NCBI GenBank assembly: GCA_016928495.1
Contig: JAFGKQ010000164.1
Location: 1-9,211 of the forward strand
Length of the DNA stretch: 9,211 nucleotides
Reading direction: 5' to 3'
DNA from: Candidatus Fermentibacterales bacterium
GTDB taxonomy: Bacteria > Fermentibacterota > Fermentibacteria > Fermentibacterales > JAFGKQ01
Below, in pieces: positions 1 through 4,878 of this stretch (positions within the stretch are counted from its first letter, which is position 1; every line of letters begins with the position of its first letter). The notes beneath the pieces were generated by a model, which was given only the letters and a program-made list of their open reading frames with translations, was not told the origin of the DNA and made no database searches. Position numbers and translations under genes: made by a program.

Positions 1-487
1 CCACCTTGATCTTCTTGCCCTTGTCGTCGGTCTCGGTACGGAAGGCGAGCACCGTCATCATCGCCTGGAGCTCGTCCATGACGACCAGCATGGGCTTGAG
101 CTGCCCGGTGGCCCGGTACTCGTCGATGGAGGGGTCCCCGAGGGACTCGATAAGCTCCATCCGGCGACGATACTCCGGGAACAGGTAGCCGAGACACATG
201 TCCGTGAACTGCTCGTAGACGTCGCTGAGGGTCCAGTCGCACAGCCACGGCTCGTGGGCCAACTGAGAAGCGAATTCCCTGTATGCAAGTCGCTTCGGAT
301 CGAAGATCACAGCATCCCAGCCCTTCGCCAGGGACTGCCGCAGGAGGCTCTTGGCCAAGTAGGACTTGCCACTGCCAACGGGTGCTATGCAGCAAAGACC
401 GGGGTCCTTGGCGACGTCCCACCACATGTTCAAGCCCCTCTCGGACGAGGTGCCCAAGTACAGCCGGGTATCGAGAGGCCCGCCCAT
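1..487 (-). CDS. FtsK/SpoIIIE/TraB-like DNA translocase motor, C-terminal part cut by window edge
   Basis: The visible 162 residues are the start of a P-loop ATPase motor. A Walker A motif, APVGSGKS, lies at residues 35-42, and a Walker B-type strand with acidic pair, LVVMDE, at about 134-139. Between them sits IFDPK (61-65), as in FtsK/HerA motors, where the strand after the P-loop ends in D-P-K. FtsK/TraB/TcpA proteins are hexameric ATPases that pump double-stranded DNA through a membrane pore in division, conjugation or sporulation. There are only about 34 residues before Walker A, so this polypeptide has no membrane or beta domain of its own; the preceding gene supplies a plausible one. 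The start is ATG at 487, sharing one base with the upstream TGA (TGATG), which implies translational coupling. The C-terminal half, including any DNA-orienting gamma domain, is outside the window. A conjugative coupling ATPase is the main alternative. Confidence 0.85.
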   Translation of the reverse strand, partial: MGGPLDTRLYLGTSSERGLNMWWDVAKDPGLCCIAPVGSGKSYLAKSLLRQSLAKGWDAVIFDPKRLAYREFASQLAHEPWLCDWTLSDVYEQFTDMCLGYLFPEYRRRMELIESLGDPSIDEYRATGQLKPMLVVMDELQAMMTVLAFRTETDDKGKKIKV

Positions 488-1206
488 CACTTCCCCCCGT
501 AGCGAGCGTAGAGATCGCCCTCGGGGAACTGGGCGATACGGACATCCACGTGACGGGTCTCTCCCCTCGAGAAGTCCACGGAGGACGCAAAGCCATTGAG
601 TCCCAACTTGGACTGCAGGACGGCGAGCTTGCCGGCGAGCTTCTCAGAGTCCATCCCCGGCTGCGTGGTGTCGAACCGCAGACGGATCTCCTGGCCGAGC
701 GTCGGACGAATACCCGAGGGCGGCAGGGGCTGTCCCTCGGACTCGAGGATCCGGCGGACCGTATCCAGGTCGACCACGAAGGCCACCGACGGATAGACAC
801 GGCGGAACCGCACCAGGGGCTTGCCGTCGGTCCCGGTGGTCGTCTCCTTCTGCTCCACGACCCACTTCAAGTAGTCACAGGCCTCTTCTAGACACGCGTA
901 AGCTCCGGCATGCTCGGGGCTGGCAAGCAGCAGCCGCGTGACCGCCACCCGCTGACGGGTCTCCGGACGGGCCATCACCTGGCGATAGCCCCACACGGCC
1001 AGGGCGACGATACCGACGACAGCGAGCACGTCGAGGCCCTTGGCCCAGAGGGGCTGGTCGGTGAGCAGGAGCCAGCTCGGGATGAGGGCGACCAGGAAGG
1101 CCACGCCGGCAATCACACGGCCCGGCGTATAGGCCTGAGCCTTCACCCTGGCAGACCAGGTGCTCTCCGGATCCCACGGTATGACGATCTCCTCGATGCC
1201 GGCCAT
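487..1206 (-). CDS. Two-TM membrane protein, likely membrane/beta-domain half of a split FtsK/TraB-type translocase
   Basis: A 239-residue protein with two hydrophobic helices at about residues 30-49 and 57-77, joined by a short loop, then a soluble C-terminal region. Residues 168-224 (beginning RPTLGQEIRLRF, ending HVDVRI) read as strand, helix, strand, with the helix EKLAGKLAVLQSKLGL. This resembles the small alpha/beta domain that precedes the motor in FtsK-type proteins, and the next gene begins just where the motor would start. I infer that the pair forms one translocase encoded by two genes; no signature motif proves this. The ATG at 1206 is chosen because a GGGAGGGGG ribosome binding site lies just upstream, between the previous TAG stop and the ATG. 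Reading upstream of this start would run through the preceding gene. An unrelated membrane protein of a conjugation module is the alternative. Confidence 0.75.
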   Translation of the reverse strand: MAGIEEIVIPWDPESTWSARVKAQAYTPGRVIAGVAFLVALIPSWLLLTDQPLWAKGLDVLAVVGIVALAVWGYRQVMARPETRQRVAVTRLLLASPEHAGAYACLEEACDYLKWVVEQKETTTGTDGKPLVRFRRVYPSVAFVVDLDTVRRILESEGQPLPPSGIRPTLGQEIRLRFDTTQPGMDSEKLAGKLAVLQSKLGLNGFASSVDFSRGETRHVDVRIAQFPEGDLYARYGGK

Positions 1207-1220
1207 GACAGCCCCCTCCC

Positions 1221-1451
1221 CTAGACGCTCCGCATGTACGCCTCGAAAGCCTCCCGCACGGCAGCCTGCCGCTCGGCCTCCACCCGCTTGTCCCAGCTGG
1301 CATTGAAGCCGCGGGCCAGCTCCTCGGCCTCCTCCTTGTTCCGGCACTCCCGGACCTGGCACTTCCGCTCGGCATCCCACAGCGAGTACTGGGTGTTGAT
1401 GAAGCCCAGCGAACCGGCGGTGGCTATCACCTCGAAACGAGCCTCTCCCAC
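1221..1451 (-). CDS. Small EEA-type protein, function unknown
   Basis: A 76-residue protein. The N-terminal half is beta-like (RFEVIATAGSLG, then FINTQYSLWDAE). It is followed by KEEAEELARGFN and a charged, probably helical tail rich in E, R and A (residues 39-72). The pattern of a short beta hairpin followed by an EEAxxxA helix is common in small phage and plasmid proteins, including several others in this window, but I do not recognise a named family. The start is GTG at 1451, supported by GGAGGGGG six to ten bases upstream. It overlaps the previous gene by 25 bases, the largest overlap here. An alternative GTG at 1430 would give a GTGA overlap, but it would remove the first beta strand and has a weaker ribosome site. 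The next gene starts 14 bases after its TAG. Confidence 0.7.
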   Translation of the reverse strand: MGEARFEVIATAGSLGFINTQYSLWDAERKCQVRECRNKEEAEELARGFNASWDKRVEAERQAAVREAFEAYMRSV

Positions 1452-1762
1452 GGTCCCCCTCCTTCGATCATGCGTGCCCAACTGGACAGGTCGTTCTCCC
1501 GCAGGGCGGGATTCCCCTTGGTATGCGACAGCAGCACCAGGCCATGGGACCAGAGGGCGGCCAGCTCGAACTGCTGCTGGCGGGTGAGGTCCCGGCCCGC
1601 CCAGAGCAGATGGCAATGGAGCCCGTCCTCCAGGCTCGCATGCAGCCCCGCCTCATCCGGCTGCTCCCCCAGCAGGTTCCGGAAAGCCACCACGAAGCCG
1701 AGCAGATCCCGCTCAGCGGAATGGCGATCCCTCGGGGACTCGAAGACGAGGGTTCCGACCAT
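1427..1762 (-). CDS. Degenerate HUH-nuclease-like protein (HxH kept, catalytic Tyr position is Trp)
   Basis: A 111-residue protein that aligns by eye with the 98-residue HUH protein at 2351-2647. It has LHCHLLW at residues 48-54 (histidines 49 and 51), then LTRQQQFELAALWSHG, where W71 and G74 fall at exactly the same residue numbers as in the other protein. Where the other has VAAYLMK, this one has LSSWARM, so the nucleophilic Tyr is replaced by W95 and the motif Lys by Met. Motif 1 is also weak: TLVFES rather than FITLTT. I infer a paralogue that keeps the fold and perhaps metal binding but cannot cleave DNA through tyrosine. It could be a regulator, a dimer partner or a decaying copy. The start is ATG at 1762, in a TGATG junction with the upstream gene. 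Confidence 0.7.
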   Translation of the reverse strand: MVGTLVFESPRDRHSAERDLLGFVVAFRNLLGEQPDEAGLHASLEDGLHCHLLWAGRDLTRQQQFELAALWSHGLVLLSHTKGNPALRENDLSSWARMIEGGGPWERLVSR

Positions 1763-2127
1763 CACAGGATTCCATTCTCGAACTCGCCCAGTTCCGGCAC
1801 GCCACGAAAGGCCGCAGCCAGATCCCCGTCGATACCGACCACGGGCGAGGTGGTCCGCGTGGTCACCGGACCGTCTCCCAGGGGCTCCAGCACGAGCACC
1901 AGCGGCAGGCCGAACGCCGGCCGGGAGGCCGCCGGCAGGAGCAACCACTCGCCATCACGCCGCAGGTCGTGGGTGAACTCGACACGCCGCACGTAGCCGG
2001 GACAGAACTCGTAGACGGATCCCGTGGACGTCTCCACCGCAGCCAGCGGTACCTGCTCGGCGGCATCGAACTTCCGACGGGTGTCCTCGAGGACCTTCCG
2101 CAGGGCCTCCGCACGATCAGCGTTCAC
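1762..2127 (-). CDS. TGSVYEF-family small protein (copy A), function unknown
   Basis: A 121-residue protein with the core TGSVYEFCPGYVRRV at residues 35-49, followed by LRRDGEW (55-61) and VLEPLGDGPVTTRTTSPVV (79-97). The gene at 8606-8902 encodes the same blocks in the same order, so the two are clear paralogues. The pattern of a T/G-S-x-Y strand, an R-R-x turn and an L-R-x-D-G-x-W strand suggests a compact beta-rich fold of a kind met in phage and actinobacterial small proteins; no function is known to me. The start is GTG at 2127, backed by GAGGGGGATACC directly upstream. This gene follows a leader ORF and a promoter, and its ribosome site could be masked by RNA pairing (see the inverted repeat at 2132-2197). 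Copy A has an extra helical N-terminus and a longer C-terminus than copy B. Confidence 0.8.
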   Translation of the reverse strand: MNADRAEALRKVLEDTRRKFDAAEQVPLAAVETSTGSVYEFCPGYVRRVEFTHDLRRDGEWLLLPAASRPAFGLPLVLVLEPLGDGPVTTRTTSPVVGIDGDLAAAFRGVPELGEFENGIL

Positions 2128-2131
2128 GGTA

Positions 2132-2197
2132 TCCCCCTCAGCTCGGCTACGGATGCCCCAGGGGGACCGGCCAGGAAGGCCGCCAGGCAGAGGGGGA
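2132..2197 (-). promoter_or_regulatory. Inverted repeat that could sequester the ribosome site of the 2127 gene
   Basis: On the transcript, TCCCCCTC (2190-2197) is a perfect 8-nt complement of GAGGGGGA (2132-2139), which is the ribosome binding region for the GTG at 2127. Between the arms is a 5-bp hairpin, CGGCC-TTCCT-GGCCG (2168-2182), and a second TCCCCC tract (2161-2166) that could compete for the same site. The upstream arm lies inside the 38-codon leader ORF, so a translating ribosome would break the pairing. Pairing is seen in the sequence; a regulatory role is inferred, and G/C tracts in GC-rich DNA can pair by chance. Confidence 0.35.
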
Positions 2198-2263
2198 GGG
2201 AATGCCCGGCAGAGAAGCCTGGGCACAGGCGAGCACGACAAAAGAGGAAGGCCGTGCCGCCAT
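2147..2263 (-). CDS. 38-aa leader ORF upstream of the TGSVYEF/translocase operon
   Basis: ATG at 2263 is preceded by GGGGAGGTGAGAAGTCCT, whose GGAGGTGA is a full match to the usual anti-Shine-Dalgarno sequence, about 40 bases downstream of the predicted transcription start. The ORF encodes 38 residues, beginning MAARPSSFVVLACAQ and rich in Pro, Ser and Trp near its end, and stops with TAG 19 bases before the GTG of the next gene. Third-position GC is lower than in neighbouring genes, so this need not be a conserved protein. I read it as a short leader whose translation may control the downstream gene by coupling. Another frame is also open across this stretch, ending in a GTGA overlap with the next gene, but it has no start codon after the promoter. 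It may simply be untranslated leader RNA. Confidence 0.45.
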   Translation of the reverse strand: MAARPSSFVVLACAQASLPGIPSPSAWRPSWPVPLGHP

Positions 2264-2308
2264 AGGACTTCTCACCTCCCCTAGACCGGTCCCGATGAAG
2301 CGACCGAA

Positions 2309-2336
2309 AAGATAGCCGGGGAGAGGCGATTGTCAA
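2309..2336 (-). promoter_or_regulatory. Sigma-70/sigma-A type promoter for the 2263-to-1 operon
   Basis: The minus strand reads TTGACA (2331-2336), a 16-base spacer, then TATCTT (2309-2314). The -35 box is the perfect consensus and the -10 box matches four of six positions. The stretch sits in one of only two gaps of any size in the window, directly after the HUH gene stop. It would start an mRNA near 2302, about 40 bases before the leader ATG. Confidence 0.7.
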
Positions 2337-2350
2337 GCATATTCCGGAGA

Positions 2351-2647
2351 TCAGCGGAGATTCGGATACTTCATCAGGTAGGCCGCCACATGACACTCAT
2401 CGCGAGCCCGAGCGATGTTGAGAAAGCCCCACGGCCACAGGTTCTGGAGCTCCTTCCGGGACAGGAACACCCAGTCCCGATACACCAGGTGAACGTGCAT
2501 CCGATCCGCCGGGCCCAGCTCGTAGAGCGGCTCCACAAGCTGCTTCCCATGCTGACGGAGGGCCTCGCAGAAGACGCCGACGGCCTCCTCGAGGACAAAA
2601 AGCTCAGTCGGCTCCCTCGTGGTCAGCGTGATGAAGACGGTACTCAT
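2351..2647 (-). CDS. Minimal HUH endonuclease (rolling-circle Rep-like)
   Basis: A 98-residue protein with the three classic rolling-circle Rep motifs in order. Motif 1 is FITLTT (residues 5-10), motif 2 is HVHLVY (51-56, the HUH metal site), and motif 3 is VAAYLMKY (87-94), with Y90 as likely nucleophile and K93 as the conserved lysine. Between motifs 2 and 3 is LQNLWPWGFLNI, matching the L-x-x-x-W-x-x-G-x-x-x-(I/V) segment of small Rep proteins. HUH enzymes nick single-stranded DNA and form a 5'-phosphotyrosine link to start rolling-circle replication, conjugation or transposition. The protein stops four residues after motif 3, so it has neither a helicase nor an extra DNA-binding domain. 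It starts at ATG 2647 in an ATGA overlap with the previous gene and is the last gene of the long operon. A relative lacking Tyr lies at 1427-1762. Whether it is active is not shown. Confidence 0.75.
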   Translation of the reverse strand: MSTVFITLTTREPTELFVLEEAVGVFCEALRQHGKQLVEPLYELGPADRMHVHLVYRDWVFLSRKELQNLWPWGFLNIARARDECHVAAYLMKYPNLR

Positions 2648-2826
2648 CGCTCCTCCTCCCTTACCTCGTCGACCTCGATACCCAGGGGGTAGGGCAGCCA
2701 GTCGAGCTCGTCCAGCTCCACCAGCGTCAGAGAGTTCGCCTGCCGAGTAGCCTCCCCGAGGTCCGGAGCCTCCAAGTACGCGACCGACTGCTCCCGCCGC
2801 AGGTACCATACGCGGTAGCGGCCCAT
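2644..2826 (-). CDS. DpnD/PcfM-like small protein, function unknown
   Basis: A 60-residue protein: MGRYRVWYLRREQSVAYLEA, then a helical LGEATRQANSL, then an acidic C-terminus. The layout of Y-x-V strand, second strand ending in EA, and a helix with an EA pair is that of the DpnD/PcfM-like family of small plasmid and phage proteins, whose role is not established. Similar proteins are at 3140-3325, 3325-3516, 3516-3722 and 5193-5387. The start is ATG at 2826 in a TGATG junction; a GTG one codon earlier is possible. The Glu-rich end (REEER) is partly dictated by the ribosome binding site of the HUH gene, which is read within it. Confidence 0.7.
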   Translation of the reverse strand: MGRYRVWYLRREQSVAYLEAPDLGEATRQANSLTLVELDELDWLPYPLGIEVDEVREEER

Positions 2827-3143
2827 CACAGCCCCCGAAGGTCACGGAACACCGTGAGGCCGTCTTCCGGGACAACCCGGAGGGGACACGGCTCGTAGCC
2901 GGCCTGACCGAGGGAGATGGCATCCAGCTCCACGGGCTCCCAGTCGTTCCGACGGACACCCCCGCGTACTGCCATACGGGCAGCCCAGCAGGGCCCACAG
3001 TCCTCTACGCAGCCCGCCTTGCGAAGCACGATACGGTAGCCATGCCCCTCCTCCTCGAACACCGGACAGCCGAGGCGATCGAGCTCGTCCACGGCCACCT
3101 GGAGCAGCAGGGTGGCCGCACAATCGCGGGATATTGACCTCAT
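2826..3143 (-). CDS. Small cysteine-cluster protein, function unknown
   Basis: A 105-residue protein. A predicted helix (residues 10-24, TLLLQVAVDELDRLG) is followed by YRIVLRKAG and a cysteine cluster, C45-x3-C49-x2-C52 (GCVEDCGPCWAARM). The cluster could bind a metal such as zinc or be a CxxC redox site. The remainder includes DWEPVELDAISLGQAGYEPCPLRVV. I recognise no family. The ATG at 3143 overlaps the TGA of the next upstream gene (ATGA) and has GGAGGTGCCGGC upstream. The gene ends with an RGL* sequence in which GGGGGCTG doubles as the ribosome site of the following gene, the same junction seen at 5877. Confidence 0.7.
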   Translation of the reverse strand: MRSISRDCAATLLLQVAVDELDRLGCPVFEEEGHGYRIVLRKAGCVEDCGPCWAARMAVRGGVRRNDWEPVELDAISLGQAGYEPCPLRVVPEDGLTVFRDLRGL

Positions 3144-3325
3144 GCCGGCACCTCCTCGACGTTGAAATGAACCTCCCCGTCCTGGTTCCGGACTCCGACC
3201 CAGAACCGCACGCCGGCAGCGTCCATGTCCGCCTGAACCAGCTCCTCGGCCTCCTGCTCGTCCTCGGCCTCGACCTCGACCGAGCCGTACGTCTCCTCGC
3301 AGATTTTCACTCGGTACTTGGGCAT
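3140..3325 (-). CDS. DpnD/PcfM-like small acidic protein
   Basis: A 61-residue, strongly acidic protein and the best match in the window to the DpnD/PcfM-like pattern: KYRVKICEETYGSVEVEAED, then EQEAEELVQADMDAAG. This gives two beta strands ending in VEAE followed by an EEA helix. The family is widespread on plasmids and phages; no biochemical role is established. It is the first of three such genes in direct succession (3140-3722), which suggests tandem duplication followed by divergence. The start is ATG at 3325, in a TGATG overlap with the previous stop, and the stop overlaps the next ATG (ATGA). Confidence 0.75.
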   Translation of the reverse strand: MPKYRVKICEETYGSVEVEAEDEQEAEELVQADMDAAGVRFWVGVRNQDGEVHFNVEEVPA

Positions 3326-3516
3326 CAGGACTCCTCCTCCTCGACACTGAGAATCTCGTAGTCACCGGTCATGTAGAACTTCTCGCCCTCGAAGTCGTCC
3401 TCGGACCACTGCCGGGCGAAGGCCTGCTCGTAGGCCTGCTCCCGGTTCTCGGCCTCGATCTCGACGGTCGTATCGAGCCTCGCAAACCCCCGCACCCACA
3501 CCTCGTAGGTCACCAT
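3325..3516 (-). CDS. DpnD/PcfM-like small acidic protein
   Basis: A 63-residue protein: TYEVWVRGFARLDTTVEIEA, then ENREQAYEQAFARQWSEDDF and a second beta-like part, FYMTGDYEILSVEEEES. The Y-x-V strand, the V-E-I-E-A strand end and the E-Q-A helix align with the neighbours on both sides. The acidic C-terminus EEEES is encoded by GAGGAGGAG, the ribosome binding site of the next gene, which starts in a TGATG overlap. The start is ATG at 3516. Function unknown. Confidence 0.75.
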   Translation of the reverse strand: MVTYEVWVRGFARLDTTVEIEAENREQAYEQAFARQWSEDDFEGEKFYMTGDYEILSVEEEES

Positions 3517-3722
3517 CAGCCCACTTCCTTCCCGGCCTCGTTGAGCACGACCTCATCCTCTTCATCGATCCAGTCCCCCGCCCAGGTGCTGACACGGAAC
3601 ACGCGACCCTCGTCCCAGAGACCGTGGTTCTGCAGCACCGTCTTGGCCTCCTCGGGCGAAGCCGCCTCCACCCGGAGTGAGACACGTTCCTTGCGGGTGG
3701 CACACACCGTATAGACCTGCAT
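3516..3722 (-). CDS. DpnD/PcfM-like small protein
   Basis: A 68-residue protein: VYTVCATRKERVSLRVEAAS, then PEEAKTVLQNHGLWDEGR and FRVSTWAGDWIDEEDEVVL. It keeps the Y-x-V strand, the VEA strand end and the PEEA helix start of the family, with a longer C-terminal beta part that resembles the GDYEI end of its neighbour. It is the third gene of the tandem trio. The start is ATG at 3722, sharing a base with the TGA of the 203-codon gene upstream and preceded by AGGAAGG. Function unknown. Confidence 0.7.
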   Translation of the reverse strand: MQVYTVCATRKERVSLRVEAASPEEAKTVLQNHGLWDEGRVFRVSTWAGDWIDEEDEVVLNEAGKEVG

Positions 3723-4333
3723 CAGGACACCTTCCTTTCTCCGATGAGCTCCCGGTCCAGGTCGATCGGGCGGGTCCAGAAGTCGGGCTCCGCCTGCTCT
3801 TCCAGCGTGTAGAGGGGCAGCAGGTGAGCCTCGGCGGCCGCCAGGCGTTCGGGAGTGACCCCGGTGCCCCAGAGACGGAGAGTCAGGTTGCCCCAGCGGA
3901 CCTCCCCGTGCTCGGCGAGCTTGCCCGCCAGCCACCGCAGGGAGCGGGAACGGGGGGCACGGGCAGTCCGCACGTCGTAGGTACTCAGGTCGCAGCACTC
4001 GGCCTGGATCGCGTAGAGCTGATACTGCTCCAGGGGCTCGAAGCCCTTGATGCCCTCCGGGACATCCGTGTAGGTCTTAATCCAGGCGTCGGGAAAGCGG
4101 ACCCGCTGACCCCGTTGAAGGGTATCGGCGACCTGCCGGCCGTCCAGGTCTGCGGGCATCCGGACAATCACGAGATCATCCAGGAAGGGCAGCTTGACCC
4201 AGACGCCCAGGGCCATGACATCCGGCCGCTGGGAGAGCGTCACCGCATCGTAGCGGCGGAGCGGAGCCACCGAGTACAGGGTGCCATCGCCGCTCCTGAG
4301 CCCGGCCCGGATGCTGTGGATACGATCGCCCAT
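3722..4333 (-). CDS. 203-aa protein of unknown function
   Basis: The largest gene of the middle operon. Its N-terminal half looks beta-rich (TLYSVAPLRRYDAVTL, VWVKLPFLDDLVIVRMP, VRFPDAWIKTYTDVP). A middle stretch, YQLYAIQAECCDLSTYDVRTA, is followed by a basic helix (RSRSLRWLAGKLAEHG). A final block, LRLWGTGVTPERLAAAEAHLLPLYTLEE, could be a helix-turn-helix-like or small alpha-helical unit. There are no catalytic motifs, TM segments or cysteine clusters beyond one CC pair. I do not recognise the family. The start is ATG at 4333, preceded by GGAGG and the recurrent TAGCC junction. It is two to three times longer than its neighbours, so it may be the effector that some of the small proteins serve; that is a guess. 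Confidence 0.75.
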   Translation of the reverse strand: MGDRIHSIRAGLRSGDGTLYSVAPLRRYDAVTLSQRPDVMALGVWVKLPFLDDLVIVRMPADLDGRQVADTLQRGQRVRFPDAWIKTYTDVPEGIKGFEPLEQYQLYAIQAECCDLSTYDVRTARAPRSRSLRWLAGKLAEHGEVRWGNLTLRLWGTGVTPERLAAAEAHLLPLYTLEEQAEPDFWTRPIDLDRELIGERKVS

Positions 4334-4335
4334 GG

Positions 4336-4629
4336 CTAGACCTCCTCTCGGAATTGCCGCTCGATCAGAACCTCGTTCTCGTAGGTCACCCGGTAGCCGG
4401 CATACTGCGGCTCCCCTTGGGGAATCCTCGGCAGGTGAAACTCGACGAGCTCCGTGAGACCCTCGACATCCAGCGAGGCCAGGACATCGACCATCACGGC
4501 ATCCTTCAGGGTCATCCGCTGCCAGAGCTCGTAGGGAAAGTCCGCCTCAATCTCGTCTTCCTCGCAGACGGGATAGACCACAAACTCGGCCGTGTCTCCG
4601 AACCACGGGTTCTCGGTGTAGGGCCCCAT
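4336..4629 (-). CDS. 97-aa acidic protein, function unknown
   Basis: The protein begins MGPYTENPWFGDTAEFVVYP. It is acidic, with a helical centre (KDAVMVDVLASLDVEGLTELVEF) and a closing beta stretch (GYRVTYENEVLIERQF). I see no known motif. ATG at 4629 is chosen over an upstream in-frame ATG because GGAGGAGGACTAGCC stands directly before it and the upstream gene ends in that TAG. It stops in TAG two bases before the next ATG. Confidence 0.7.
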   Translation of the reverse strand: MGPYTENPWFGDTAEFVVYPVCEEDEIEADFPYELWQRMTLKDAVMVDVLASLDVEGLTELVEFHLPRIPQGEPQYAGYRVTYENEVLIERQFREEV

Positions 4630-4631
4630 GG

Positions 4632-4877
4632 CTAGTCCTCCTCCGACCGGTTCCACTCGCCGATGATTCCATAGTCGCCGTCCCAGTACTTCCAGTGGGC
4701 AGCGGTGTCGAGCTGCTCCTCTTGGGCAGCCTCGAAGAGGGCCCGCGAGGAGATGTCGTACTCGTCAGCCTCAGCGTCATAGGGAAGCGGCAGGTCGCAC
4801 AGGTACTCCCCATCCTCCTGGACGTACCAGGTCCACGAGCCGGGCTCGTCGTCACGGTTCAGGAATGCCTCGTACAT
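4632..4877 (-). CDS. 81-aa acidic protein, function unknown
   Basis: The protein contains GSWTWYVQEDGEY (residues 13-25), a long acidic centre (PYDAEADEYDISS), a short helix (RALFEAAQEEQL) and a tail, HWKYWDGDYGIIGEW. The W-T-W-Y strand recalls the GWTWYAT strand of the DUF2958 protein at 6423-6749, but the rest does not align, so I treat it as unrelated. The start is ATG at 4877, one base after the previous TGA, with GAGGAG upstream. The EED end is encoded by the next gene's ribosome site. Confidence 0.7.
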   Translation of the reverse strand: MYEAFLNRDDEPGSWTWYVQEDGEYLCDLPLPYDAEADEYDISSRALFEAAQEEQLDTAAHWKYWDGDYGIIGEWNRSEED

Positions 4878-4878
4878 G

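Noticed and set aside
283-891. Long plus-strand open frames, here and opposite most other genes
   Set aside because: They lie antisense to genes with recognised motifs (Walker A, TM helices) and are explained by GC-rich codon bias in the sense strand; none has a convincing ribosome site or domain.
487-1380. Extended start of the membrane-protein gene at 1380
   Set aside because: The extra 58 residues overlap the preceding gene out of frame and read as low-complexity Gly/Arg/Ala; the ATG at 1206 has a strong ribosome site.
2124-2396. A minus-strand frame open across the 2128-2350 gap that ends in a GTGA overlap with the 2127 gene
   Set aside because: Its only ATG lies inside the HUH gene and no start codon follows the predicted transcription start, whereas the other frame has an ATG with an ideal ribosome site.
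4632-4877. Relation of the WTWY-containing protein to the DUF2958 protein
   Set aside because: Only the W-T-W-Y strand is shared; the acidic middle and the C-terminus do not align and the order of elements differs.
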